From Macquaria australasica (Eukaryota > Chordata > Actinopteri > Centrarchiformes > Percichthyidae), in NCBI GenBank assembly GCA_005408345.1, contig SEMN01000062.1, positions 434,001 through 498,000 on the forward strand: a DNA stretch of 64,000 nucleotides. The letters run 5' to 3'. Of this stretch, positions 1 through 11,829 are shown one piece after another. The first letter of the stretch is position 1. Every line of letters begins with the position of its first letter. The position numbers were made by a program, and so were the translations under genes. The notes below the pieces were generated by a model that did not search any database, was not told the origin of the DNA, and saw nothing but the letters and a program-made list of their open reading frames with translations.

Positions 1-59
1 GGTCCGGTGAAATATAGTTTCGGTTTTTCAGCGAGAAGGTCAAGACTGCCTTTTGGAAA

Positions 60-1902
60 ATGAAGATTTGGAGCACGGAACATGTTTTCAGGTTGGTCAC
101 ACTGGGGTTTATTGTTTAGAGAATTCATGAAGCAGAATGAACTAGTCTGTCGTTGTAGGGCTAGGTTGATGGGACCTTCAACTTCATTAACTGGGTTTAA
201 ATAAATATGAATTTAATTCACCTCTGAGGCCCATGGCTTTATGATTCTGGTCAGTAAATCCCCCCTGATCTATATTATAGCCCACTGAGTGATGGTGAGT
301 CACTATGAGGACATAACATATATAACATCAGGAGTCAGCCTCAACCACAGCCTCCCAGGTCATAGTTTTGTCCCAGAGGAGCACATAAGTGAAGTTATTT
401 TGGTTGATTAAGCACTTGACTTAATAGGGAGATCATGAAACGTATTATACACTCTGTTAGTTAAGTCTTTGTCAGTGTATCAACAGATTGACAGCAAGTT
501 TTAGTCAGCAGTTAAAGTTAAGTTTCCTCCCCTTCATATTATTTTGTACTGTTTTGGATGCAGTTACCCGTGGGAGACGGTGATCAAGGCTGCCATGAGG
601 AAGTACCCAAACCCCATGAACCCTAACGTGGTCGGGGTGGACGTGCTGGATCGCAATCTGGATGAAGAGGGACGCCTGCACAGCCACAGACTCCTCAGCA
701 CAGAGTGGGGTCTCCCGGGTATTGTGCGAGCGGTCAGTCATTAACACACACACACACATACACACAGATGTATAGAACAAACAACTGTGTCGTTCGAGGC
801 TCCAAAGTAAGAAGCAGAAGTGGGTCCTGTAAAAGTTGTGTCATGCTACTTAGGCTCATTTTACTGTGCTTACTGTGGATTACTGTGTTTGTAGATACTG
901 GGAACCAGCCATACGCAGACGTATGTGAAGGAACATTCCATAGTCGACCCTGAAGAGAAGAAGATGGAGCTGTGCTCAACAAATGTAAGTTTATACTGAC
1001 ATCGAATATTTTTTTCCAAAATGGAAGTGTTCATAAACAATAAATGGCAAAAAACAATTTATAGGAAAGTACATTGTAATCTATTTACAAATCAATAGTA
1101 TGCACTGTGTTTGCATCATAATATTGCGTGTAAATATCCCATAAATAAGGACATCCAAATGTATTTTATCCTCCAGATTACTCTCACCAACCTGATTTCA
1201 GTGGACGAGAGGCTTCTTTACAGACCACACCCAGACAACCCTGAGGTGTAAGTACAGTGTACGATTTATTCAACTTTGCGTTTCATTTCTGAAAACATTT
1301 CTGTGTGTAGTTAGCCTATTTTCATAATGTAACAGTGCACATAGAGATGGGAACCAGAATGAGCGAGACACTGTGTTCTTGCAGGTATATAGTGTTATAC
1401 TGTTTGTTCATCTCTCTCTCTCTCTCTCTCTCCCTCTCTATTTCTCTGCCACCTCCCTCGCCCACTCCTCAGTACCGTCCTGACCCAGGAGGCCATCATT
1501 ACAGTCAAGGGAGTGAGTCTCAGCAGTTACCTGGAGGGGATGATGGCTAGGAGAATGTCAGCTAACGCCAGGAAGGTAGCACAAAATAAAAATAGTACAT
1601 ATATATTTATGCACTTACTGCATGTTTTGCATGTAGTCTGAACTCATATTTAATTAAGATATTGTTGTTGATTTCTTTGCATGCCTTCTGTTGGTTTCTC
1701 TGCTATTCCAGGGCGAGTTTACTGGACGTGCAGTCAAACGTCACTCTTTCCAGTGGTGTTCACCTGCTTATCTCTGTGTATGGCCTTTTGTCTCTTCTTT
1801 AATCTTCTGTTTCTCTGTGTGAATCTGTAGGGTTGGGATGCTATTGAGTGGATTATTCAGAACTCTGAAGGAGAGAACGTACCTCTCTGTGACATTTACT
1901 AA
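60..1902 (+). CDS. prelid3a: PRELI domain-containing protein 3A (Slmo1-like), six exons
   Basis: Coding exons: 60-91, 564-732, 895-984, 1177-1247, 1473-1575 and 1831-1902. They join in frame to 178 residues, about the usual PRELID3 length. The protein starts MKIWSTEHVF and carries WETVIKAAMRKYPNPMNP, GVDVLDR, HRLLSTEWGLP, ILGTS, KKMELCSTN and TVLTQEAIITVKGVSLSSYLEG, which together are the PRELI/MSF1 lipid-transfer domain over nearly the whole length. ILGTS and KKMELCSTN fit the PRELID3A paralogue better than PRELID3B. PRELID3 proteins work with TRIAP1 in the mitochondrial intermembrane space as phosphatidylserine carriers (known for the family). The C-terminus is short and ends in NVPLCDIY. 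All introns are GT-AG. Exon 5 follows a long CT tract that may serve as its polypyrimidine tract. The gene converges on fbxo32. Only 59 bases of 5' sequence are present, so the promoter lies outside the window. Confidence 0.93.
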
Positions 1903-4024
1903 CTCTGGTAACTCTTCTCTTTGCTTTCCTTTGCAACTTTGTCTTTTAAGTCTCACCAGATTATTTATAAGCATGCCACTCTTTTTCTCTCTCAAAACTA
2001 CAAAAAACAAAAGTCTATATATTTGTGTATGCATGTGTCACATAATGCTCAGTGCTCATTTGTTTGCATACACAGGACTGCAGCTCCACAGTGACGACTA
2101 CTTTCCCTGGCTACACCTCATAAACCACTGCAGATCCTCAGCATCTCGGGATCCTCTGCAGTTGGTACTTATACCGTCTGGGAGGTTTTTGTGGATTTTC
2201 ACCCCACACTGCCTCTCTCACCTCTGGAGAGCATGTACCGGGAGCTCAGACAGACAGTGAAATGCTGCCAAAGCCGAATGGTTATTAAAGCGTGTTAGAG
2301 TTGGATTTAAGGGTTGTGGGTCCAAGTCAGGTGTGGCTCAATGCTAACTCAGTACTCAATAACCCATTAACAACTATTCTAATTAAGACAGGCGAGGAGA
2401 ACAGGACAGTTTCCTTCCGTGTGTTAAACGAGCTCTGCTGCTGCATTAAAAGAAGGTTTAAGATTCAAGGGTGCTGGTGTCCACATCATGAGCCCACCAG
2501 ACTCTACTGGCTTGAATATAATAGTACAACCCCACATTTCCTTTGCGCTCATGTCATATCTTAGCATACTGTGGAAAAGATGCAGGAGAGGGATGCAGGA
2601 GGCACACGCACACAATTTTTTAGAAACCAATGTAATGACGATATGCAACCAACTTTGTAACTTTTATTTGAACTGATGTAACTCTTCTTTAATGTCAAAC
2701 ACTGGTGACTCCTAATAGCAGGAGTTGAAATCAGAAAGTTGTTACTGGTGCTTATTATGTGTTTCAAGAGGCACAAACTGTAGATGATATGTTTGCATGA
2801 TAGTAGTAAAAAAAGGGGGGGAGGGAGGAGGGGGGTTATTGAAGAAAACGAGTAGTGTGGTAGCCAAATGCAGCTTTAGATAGATAGGAATTCAGAGAAA
2901 TTCTAATGTTTATCTCAGAAAAAAAAAAAAAGACGGGAATGTAACATTAACATTGCCTTCTTTTTCTAAGGTCGAGGCAACAATACACTAGCATCTTTTT
3001 GATGTAAAACTGATGGGGACTATTGCCTTAAACCAGCAGATTTGTAACTGGGTTAATGAGGAAGATGAGGATGACATATCAGCGTTTCTGATCAGTATAG
3101 TAAAAAGATAGATTGACTCTCTTTGTGGGCAGAATGACCTATTTATATGGCCTTAAAATGATGCCTGTGTATTGTTGCTTTGACAGCTGTATCATCCATG
3201 CCTTTGCCAGTCACACACACATCATGCTTTCAAATGTTGAACTACTCTGTAAAAGCTACCTATACACCCTGAGGAGCAGGGCAGTACTGTATGTGCAATG
3301 GTGCAGTGGGCGACGCACAATTACAATGACCTATGTGCTAAATCATATTTCTTGGTAAAATGAATAATATTTACATATTTGTATAAATATTATTTATTTA
3401 AAAACATTGTGTAACCAGCAGTGAATTGTTATATCGTTTATATTGTCTAAGCGTCATGCAAAAATGAGTTTCATTTGCTTTTTTAATTTTGTTTTGACTT
3501 CAGCAGTTGTCCTACTGCAACAATTAAAACAGTTGTTTGAGAAGATTGCATTTTGAAACTTGTGAACACTGTTTTCTGATCAGAGCTCATAAAACTAAGG
3601 CCCTGGAGTTCTTTTTGGTTTAATGACACTGCAGAGGTCCACTTGTATTTTAAGGTTTTTTATTAGAGAGCCTCAGCTTTGCATTTCATCGTGTAATCAC
3701 TGTTTCAAGAATCATCCAGATATGAACAGTGATGGAAAATCTGAGAAACAGAGAAAACATAGTCTCTCACAGATAGTGATGGTGCCAAGTAAAACCAGCA
3801 TCCACACCAAGGTTTGTTTGTTTTTAACTACAACCTTGCAGTTCATCATTTGTCCAATAGAGAGCAGGCAAACCTACAGAGCAGCTCCTGTTCAGCTCTG
3901 GCAGGAAGCCAGTGTGCATTTTAACTCTGAAGAAAATGTTCTAACAATTGTTCTACATGATGCTTCAGGGTGTGCTCAGAAAAGTCACATTATCTTGTGA
4001 TGAATACATAGAAGTGATGGCAGA
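1903..4024 (+). other. prelid3a 3' UTR and convergent intergenic region
   Basis: This is the stretch between the prelid3a stop codon and the probable 3' end of fbxo32. No AATAAA was found in the sense direction. ATTAAA variants occur at 2284-2289 and 3533-3538, and either could end the prelid3a transcript. The ORFs in here are not protein-like. A purine- and G-rich patch lies near 2811-2837 and an A-run near 2920-2932. Confidence 0.5.
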
Positions 4025-5262
4025 GGTCAAGTTATTTTCTTTTATTTAGTCAACAGAACATAAACAATGCATTGCATAGCGTGTACATCATTCCTCACCG
4101 CCTGAGCAGTGATAGAGGAAAGTCTGGGTCAAATTGCACCTTTATACCAATATTTCCATTCCTTCAAACCCAATAGTACAAGTTGAGCCACTTTCCAGAA
4201 TCTCAATAAATAAATAAGTAAACACACTCAGCTGGATGTTTTAAAAAATCATGCAGGAGGCTACAAAAAACAAAGTGTTTCAGTCAACTTTGGTATCAGA
4301 GCGATAGATTTTAAATAGCACTCTTCTGTAAATGAGACATTTGTTGATGGTGATAAAGACAGCATCAGACAGGATCTGAAAACATTGCAAACAAGGAATA
4401 AGCTGTACCGGTTTCAAGTTTCATGATAAGGCACACACCATTGTTATAGTGACTTCGATATCTTTGGTAATACTGCATCCAGGTGCTGTTGCTATAGCAG
4501 CCACAGCAGACAATGAACACACTTAATAAAAAAAAAAGTCATATCAAATCTTTATAAAAGTGAAAAACAAAGAAAAATAGAAAACATTGTGGTGTGTCAA
4601 CATAACAAAGAATCATCACTCAGTGTAACGATCAATTACCAACTCCCTTGCTTACATTCATTATCTCGTACTGCAGCCACTTGAGATTTACTCTCCGTCC
4701 CAGTGACAAACTTCATTTGAACATCAAACACATTGCATCCTCCCATGTGAGTAGGCCTCGTAATACATTAAACTAATCACAATTTCATTAAACAAACAGG
4801 TTTGAATAATGTTCCTACTTCCCGTGTCGAAAAAAAAAAAAAAAAAGGTTTGAAAACCAAATATACAATATAACCAAATTCTCCAAATTGGGAAGAATTA
4901 GAGTACACATCTAAGGTCAAGAGGTGTAAATTTCAGAAAAACACATTAAACTAATACTAAACTCTGACAGATAAGTGTCCCCTTTATCCACAGCTCTTCC
5001 CTCCTCCACCCACAGGCCGGCTGCCCCCGCATCCCTTTTCCTCTCATTCACTCACTTTCAACATTGAACTCTCCCAGAAGCCTCCGTACTCTTTCTAAAG
5101 AAAACTCGATTGCATAATTGTCCCTGCCTGAGCCTCCTCCAGTCATACCTCAACTAAATACACATCCAAGAATTGATTTCTCTATTAAACAAAAACAATA
5201 TTGTACATTTCTATTTACAGTATGTACAGTCAGTCAGTTCATCTGGATTTAAGGGGAGGGGA
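4025..5262 (-). other. fbxo32 3' UTR with AATAAA signal
   Basis: About 1.2 kb of A/T-rich sequence follows the fbxo32 stop codon on the minus strand. A canonical AATAAA (read as TTTATT on the plus strand) lies at 4041-4046, so cleavage would fall near 4025. An A-run occurs on the plus strand around 4830-4846. No coding potential was seen. Confidence 0.6.
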
Positions 5263-8200
5263 TCAGAAGTTGAAAAGGTTGATAAAATCTTGAGGGGAGA
5301 GGGACATGGTGCAACTTTCTGGGTTGTTGGCTGTGCAGGGATGGTTTGTGTCCTGTGAGAAGAAACAAAGACACACAACAATCAATATTTCATATTTTAT
5401 CTTCTAAGTGCAGCTTTACTAACGGTAACATGTTAGTTTCATGTCCACTTTGATCAAGCACAAAGTGAAAGGGAGAAAAATACACTACCTTCCAGAAAAG
5501 GATGTGGCAGTGTGTGCAGAAGTGCAGGGTGTCACTATATTCCTCTCTTCGAGGATAGCAGCGGCTCAGCTTAAAGTACATCTTCTTCCACTCCAGGTGA
5601 CCTTTATCTGACACCATCAGGCGCTTTCGGATCTGAAGAAGAGAAAAACAAACTTCAAGACATGACCCAGGGAGAGAAAAATACTTTGAAATATCTACTT
5701 TAGAATTTCTTTTGTACCCCATTTCACTACTACACACATCACAAAGTAACTACTCAAAAGATGAGTAGTTTTGCTAGCATTAATGGATAAGAGTTTTTCC
5801 CCAAACACAAACTCAACTCTAATCTGTAGGAAAGCTTCACTGTAGCCTACTTTAGCTTAAAGCCTGAGACCGCCTCAATCGCTTATCAAGTGAATACTTT
5901 TGAGCGTGGTGCTAGGTTACTGTAGTGTCAGTATACACACACTGCAGCCTCCCATTTTCCAGTAGTAAGGCTTGTTTATCAGAGATGCTTGACCTCCTTG
6001 CAGAGTGATTGTAGGGCATCTACAGCAGTGTCATAGTTTAAGGACGATGAGGAAGACAACTAACCTGCCATGTATGCAAATATGTGTATGGGCAATGAAG
6101 AGTGCATCACTCTCATTCTACACATATTTAGAGATCATCCATTCATTTCTACATGCCTGTCTGTCTGTGAAGTGGTACTGGCAGAGTCTCTTCCACAGCA
6201 GCCGGTCCTCAGTGAGGGCCCCCAGCTCGGGGCACACCTGGCCCAGGCTGACCAGGTCCCTGCCATCCGACAGACGCTGCATGATGTTCAACTGCAGACT
6301 GGCAGGCAGGTCGGTCAGAGCCATGCCTGTAGACGGGGGCTGAAGGAAACAGGAGGCAGAAATATGGATGAATATGGAAATGTGCATTTTTTTGTGAATC
6401 CAGCTCCTCGTCCCGTATTTTGAGCAGATGCTTACCCTGTTGATCTGGATGTTGTCCAGCTGCTGCTGCCACTGCATAATGTTCTCCATGCGGTGCACCC
6501 AGGTGTTGATGTTCCCCACCAGGACAGACTTGCCCATGTCCTGAACAAGACCACACAGTGAGACGTAGAGCGTCTGCAGCAGCTCCTTGATGGGACGAAC
6601 GTTCTGCTGGTCATTGAGAACTGAGGAGGAAATCAGAAGACATTCATTGAACTAAATTTATTACCACAATCAAGCCCTAAAAATTAGGTTTTAAAGCCTG
6701 GGTTTTACAGAAAGATTAGTCGCAACCAGGCAAACAATAAATATTTATTGTGAATCATCGAAAAGCACATTATTAAAACAAATGTTTTGGAGTGGCTGTA
6801 CTCTCCTCCTGTGACACTCATAATATTTGGCCAACAGGTTTCATAACGCCACCTAAACAACCTGAATCTCTGTTTAGCAGAGGGAACATTTTGTTTACAC
6901 TGTGGCTTGCAGAGGAGTCTGGTGACTGTCAGTGTTTTTCACTGTGCCATTAAAACACTAAATTCACTCCTTGGCCTTCTTCAGATGTGGTCAGGGCTCA
7001 TTTTCTCACCTACTGGTGCAAACAACAGAACAGGAAGGCTTCATCTTTGCTCTCCTTATATTGTGTGTGTAAATGTGTATATATACTTCTCTGTATATTT
7101 GATCCAACTATAAAGAAAATGAAATAGACTGAACGAGGGGCGAACTGTGCCACAGCAGAAAGATGACGCATAAAGGAGAGAAACTGAGATGCAAACTAGT
7201 TGAGTGACTTTAAAAAGAGCAACAGAAGAGTGACGTGGCTCACCTTTCTGTACCACTCTCTCCAGAATATTCATGTAGTTTTTCTGCGCCACTCCGCTGA
7301 GCGAGGGGAGCTGGGACTTGGCGATAAGCTCAAGGAGCTAGAGCAGAGAAAGAGACAGAAAGAAAGAAACACAACATAAATTTTATCCCGTCAGCTGCTG
7401 AGACTCTCTGTTCCGTTGCCTCATTACTTAATGTTTGTTATGCTGCATTCTTACAAAAGGCACTTGCACTCCTAACAATATAAATGCTGTCTAGAACAAA
7501 TTTGGAGCTTTTCCACCTGGTCATTACTCTCAACTGAAGCTGCATCCAACAACTATATAACAGCATTCTTGGCTCTGATTATTCTAGAGCAGTCTCTTTA
7601 GGGGAAGAAGCTACTGGAAAGGTGTTGGACAACAGCCCAGGCCATCAACGTCAGGCTCCATAAACAAGCTTTTAATCATTTGACTCCTGATCCTCCCATC
7701 ATGTGAATTAGCTGAATCATTTGACAGAGTGTGGGTCCACACATGCTTGTGTGTGCGCGTGTGTGTCTGCGAGGTTGTTGCCGTTGGCTCGCGGGCAAAC
7801 AGCGGGTTCCAGGGTGGCACGTCTGGCATGTTTGGCATGTTACAGATGCTGTTACATCATGGAGAAACTCAAGCTGCCCCTTGCTCAATTCTGACCGAAG
7901 CATGTGACCTCTGTCATTATATCAACATCAACATATTGCGGGGTACTTTCTGAGGCATACTGCTAGTATGGAAGTTATGAGAGGGGTAAAAAAGTAGACA
8001 GCACAAAGTTTCCTCATTGCATATTTCTAATCTCATAAAACTGGTTAATGAAAAATGCAAGTTCATTACTACAAATGGCACCTACTGTAAGAGTTTGGGG
8101 CTCTTAATAATACCCAACTTTGAACCAAATTACTTCTCTTCTACATCCTCAACCTCCCCTGTCTGATTTTTTTTTTACCAATTTTAAGCTTATTTGCTTC

Positions 8201-11200
8201 CTCCTGGCTCCCTTTTTTCATTCTTTCCAGCTCCATTCCTAAAACCTAATCCCATGCCTTTCTTCTTTTAGCAGCTCATCAAGTGTTCCTCTCTTTGTAG
8301 AGCAGCCGGGCAGAACAATGTGCGTTTTCCGTATCTACTTTTAGCCCCCGCTGTTCGCTAAACTGCACTTCATGAGTTGGCGTGCGGCTCATACATTTTC
8401 CACAAACACACCAACAGTATTAGAAGCACTGCATCTTCTTGTTACTCTCTAATGGCACTGCTAAACAACTTCATTTAAAAAGGTTTCTGTCTCCTTGAAA
8501 TAACCTCCATTTGTCTGCTCTGAGAAAAGAGAGACCACTTGTTGTCCCGTTGTGGAAGAATCTGATCTGTGTAACTGAGACGGAGTTAAATGAACCCGCA
8601 AATGCCATCAGACACAACCAGTGAAGAGCAGTGACCTAGGACACCGTGTCCAGACCAGACGCTAGTGTTACACAGCCATATTGTTCTTTGGGCTTACCAC
8701 GCTACACTGCACTTGTTAGCTGGAACATGCGCTAAAAAGGTCAATCCAAAACTTCAACAGAGACGGAAACAAATGGCTATCTGTGGAAAGTGTTGTGTAA
8801 AGAGATTTAAAAAAAAAATTATTTTTTTTTTAAAACTTAGCTCACTTGTGGAATACCAGATTATTTTGTATTCTGATATCTCAGAAATATTATAATGCTG
8901 ATATTATAAACCTACACCACACAACCGTGCAATCTCACTCCCCTTCCAAAACGGAAAATCGGTACATCTCCTCCTGACTAAGCCTGAATTGGTACATCCC
9001 ATCACATTCATTAGGACGTAAAGACACAGAAGTTTTGGCGTAGGATGAGTGAAGAGAGACAGAAAACAGAGTAGGAGACAACACAAGACAGTCTGAGTCT
9101 GGCAGAGACAAGTGTGTGTCTATGTGTGTGTGTGTCTGTGTGTGTGTGTGTGTGTGTTTGGGGCTCTGAATCACCTGACAACCACCGGGTCCGGTTTCAT
9201 AAACCCTTGTCGGGTGGTCGCACCTCACCGCACAGCTGTCACCCCCCCCCCCCACCTCCCCCCAGCCCCCACACCAGCACAGGAGAACACGACCACATGC
9301 AGCCCTCAGCTCACATGGGAGCACATGTGGGAGAGCTGGTGCTTGGTTCAGTGTGGTGACACTTTGATGTGGGGGGGGCTCCAAATTCAACTATTTTCTG
9401 TTGATATCCCATAATGCAATTACATTACTGATAATGATAGAATGAATTCTGATGATGTCACATCTTCCCTCTAGTGGACATTTTTTACAAAGCCATTTGG
9501 CATCCCTAGTGTATATATTTTGCGATTTTGCAGGACGTTTTAAGGGTACAGCATTGTGCATCGGTTTTACACCTAGAATTCAGACTCATAAAATGTTTAA
9601 AGCGAATGAACTGCACTAGGTAGCAAAGAGAAATTGATTTTAAACACAGTTTTCCTTTAATTCAATTTAGGGATGCCAAATGGCTTTAGCAATCATATTA
9701 CAGCAAAATGTCACACTCTTACCCTACCACAAACACACACACTTCCTGGGTCAGTATCATCACTACTGAGAGACCCTTGTCTGCAGAGCATTGATAAGAG
9801 CCTGGCAGAAGCCTACACACCCTCCTAACTTTAACCCCTTCTCTGCCACTAACAAAACAAAACATAGCCTATTAACAACCACAGAGGAAGAGAAATAAAA
9901 AGGGACAGAAGGAATTGGAAGTAAAGAAAGAGATGAAGACTCACTCTGACGACGTAATTAAATCTCCTCGTGTCCTTGATGGCACTGCAGAAATCCAAGC
10001 GGTTGAAGGCCTCTCCCAGTGTACAATATCCGTGGCGCTGGGAGAATTTAATTATCAGGGTATTAGATTGCGATCCTCGGCAGGAGTATAGGGTTTTCTC
10101 AGCATGTTTACATTAGCAATGATGATATGAAAAGTTGATGTGAAACTAAATGAGTTGGTTTGTTACCTCCTTGGTGCTTCCTTTATGAACGTAAATCCAC
10201 TTTTCCCTGTGGAAATCTGTGAGAAAGCAGAATGTTTATATTAGTGGCCTGCCCTCACTAAGCAGCTTATAAGCATTGTGACAAATGCACACGCACATGC
10301 ACACGTCACAGATACAGTTTCAGAGTCGGTATTATTGAAATGGAGTTTAATCAAAAACTTTACCATAAAAATTGAAATGATGGAATTTTAATCATAAACA
10401 ATGTTATAAGGGAAGTGTTCTCCACATGAATGTTACATAACATTCACATGAGCTTCTCCTGCTAATGTTTGGTCCGGAACTTAACTTTGGTATATTATTA
10501 CATGATTTATGACCCCACACATAAAAAAACAAAATATTTATACAATTAGTCAGACTGTGTGGCTCTTTCATTGTGACTCACAGGGGACCTTGGTGTTGTT
10601 GTTCATTAGGTCTTTTTTCCTCTTCTTGGCAGCCATGTCATAGTTGAGAGAGAGCAGCAGGTTCTCCTTGTTGAAACACTCCTCCTTCTCAGCTTTGCAG
10701 AAGCTGGAAAAACACAAGGACCCATGTTTCATTAAAGGCATAATTTCACCACTTTATCTCAGTGCAGACTTTATATGCAGCACTTTTCATGCTTTTTCAG
10801 TAACATGACCCGTTTTCTTTTGTACGGAGAACACAATCTAGCCTCAAAACAAAAAAAAGGTATCAAATACATTTCTAACTGCCTGTGTTATACACGTGCT
10901 TTAACTGTAACCTTAGGCCATGATAAAGGCAGGCTTTTCGTGTTAGAAGTGAGTGTAGTCATTTTGGAAAGTGGACAGACTCAGCAGATGTGTGTTAATC
11001 CACTCACTTGTTGAGAGGTTATTAATAGCTTAGTGATTAGCCTGGAAAAAGAACATGGACCCAGAAAAACAAAGACACTGAGGTTAATGGGAAGAAACAA
11101 CATGAAGGGGTAGGCCTGCAGTCTGTCACCCTGCCTTTGTTCATAACGCTGTTTGGACTTCCTTCAAAATATCTACCCCTCTTTCCTCCCTCCCTCCCTC

Positions 11201-11417
11201 CCTCTTTCTCTAACTAAGAAGTGATGGCGCATTTAAGAGTTGAGCAATTCAGAACTGCCGTGACGGAGACAGCGTCATTTCTCAGGACTTGTTTAATGAC
11301 CAACCTCTCCACGGAGACATTGTTGTTTTTGTCGTCTGCTGTTGTCCTTTTCCACCCCTCCTCGGTTTTAACCCAACTCTGACCCGGTGACCTCCAGTCC
11401 TGTCCGAGGAAAGGCAT
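5263..11417 (-). CDS. fbxo32: F-box only protein 32 (atrogin-1/MAFbx), nine exons
   Basis: Coding exons in transcript order: 11305-11417, 10582-10703, 10167-10216, 9945-10037, 7244-7337, 6436-6620, 6157-6339, 5489-5632, 5263-5352. They join in frame to 357 residues (human 355). Recognisable blocks are MPFLGQDWRSPGQSWVKT at the start, the basic cluster KKRKK at 64-68 (likely NLS), [22 protein letters not shown], an F-box at about 228-272 (TDLPASLQLNIMQRLSDGRDLVSLGQ), and a Cys/His-rich tail with CTHCHILFWK. The ending HPCTANNPESC then SLSPQDFINLFNF separates it from the paralogue Fbxo25. As known for the family, it is the substrate receptor of an SCF ubiquitin ligase in skeletal and cardiac muscle, induced by FoxO during atrophy. 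The intron after exon 7 has a GC donor. Convergent with prelid3a and in tandem with klhl38. Confidence 0.95.
9241..9276 (-). repeat. C-rich/G-rich tract in fbxo32 intron 4 (possible G-quadruplex)
   Basis: On the plus strand there is a long C run followed by further C runs broken by A, CT and AG. The fbxo32 sense strand therefore carries several G runs of five or more separated by one to three bases, which satisfies simple G-quadruplex rules. A TG microsatellite lies just upstream at about 9113-9158. Confidence 0.6.
9489..9687. repeat. Short foldback element, perfect 20-bp inverted repeat
   Basis: The 20 bases at 9489-9508 (AAAGCCATTTGGCATCCCTA) recur as an exact reverse complement at 9668-9687, with 159 bases between the arms. 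The element lies in fbxo32 intron 4. The arms are flanked by A/T-rich sequence. It encodes nothing and resembles a small non-autonomous foldback/MITE remnant. Confidence 0.7.
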
Positions 11418-11700
11418 CCTGCTTTGATGACGTTGAGTTAAATAAATCTAAAAATATCAGGAAATAGTCCTTGTTTGAGTTAAGGTGTATCCCTTCCTGA
11501 AAGCGACCTGTCCTGGACGTGTTTCTGCTCTACTGTTGACATTGCGCAGCTCTTCTTATATCCTCAACTGAGAACCCGGAAATACATGAGATCCGCCCAC
11601 TTTGGAAACTTCGCTGCAACACGTGGCTTTGTTTATCAACTTGAGCGTTGCAAAACCTCTTGGAAAGAGGAGCAGAGGCACCAAAACTTTTCATGTCATG
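11418..11700 (-). promoter_or_regulatory. fbxo32 promoter: TATA box, E-box, forkhead-type site
   Basis: On the minus strand, ATATAAG lies at 11555-11561, about 140 bases upstream of the ATG, which would place transcription start near 11525-11530. Further upstream are a palindromic CACGTG E-box at 11620-11625 and ATAAACA (TGTTTAT on plus) at 11630-11636, a forkhead/FoxO-type core. FoxO control of atrogin-1 is well established in mammals; use of this site is inferred. Confidence 0.5.
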
Positions 11701-11829
11701 GAAAGGCGGAGACATGGGACACCAAGGAAATTCATGTTGGAGGATCTTAACATGATGAATCCCTTAGGAAAGCATTTTCTAAATGTTAAACGGCTTGGGA
11801 GACAATTATGTAACTGTCTCTGCTGCCAC

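Noticed and set aside
1838..2260. 140-codon plus-strand ORF after prelid3a
   Set aside because: It overlaps the last prelid3a exon in another frame and continues into the 3' UTR without protein character.
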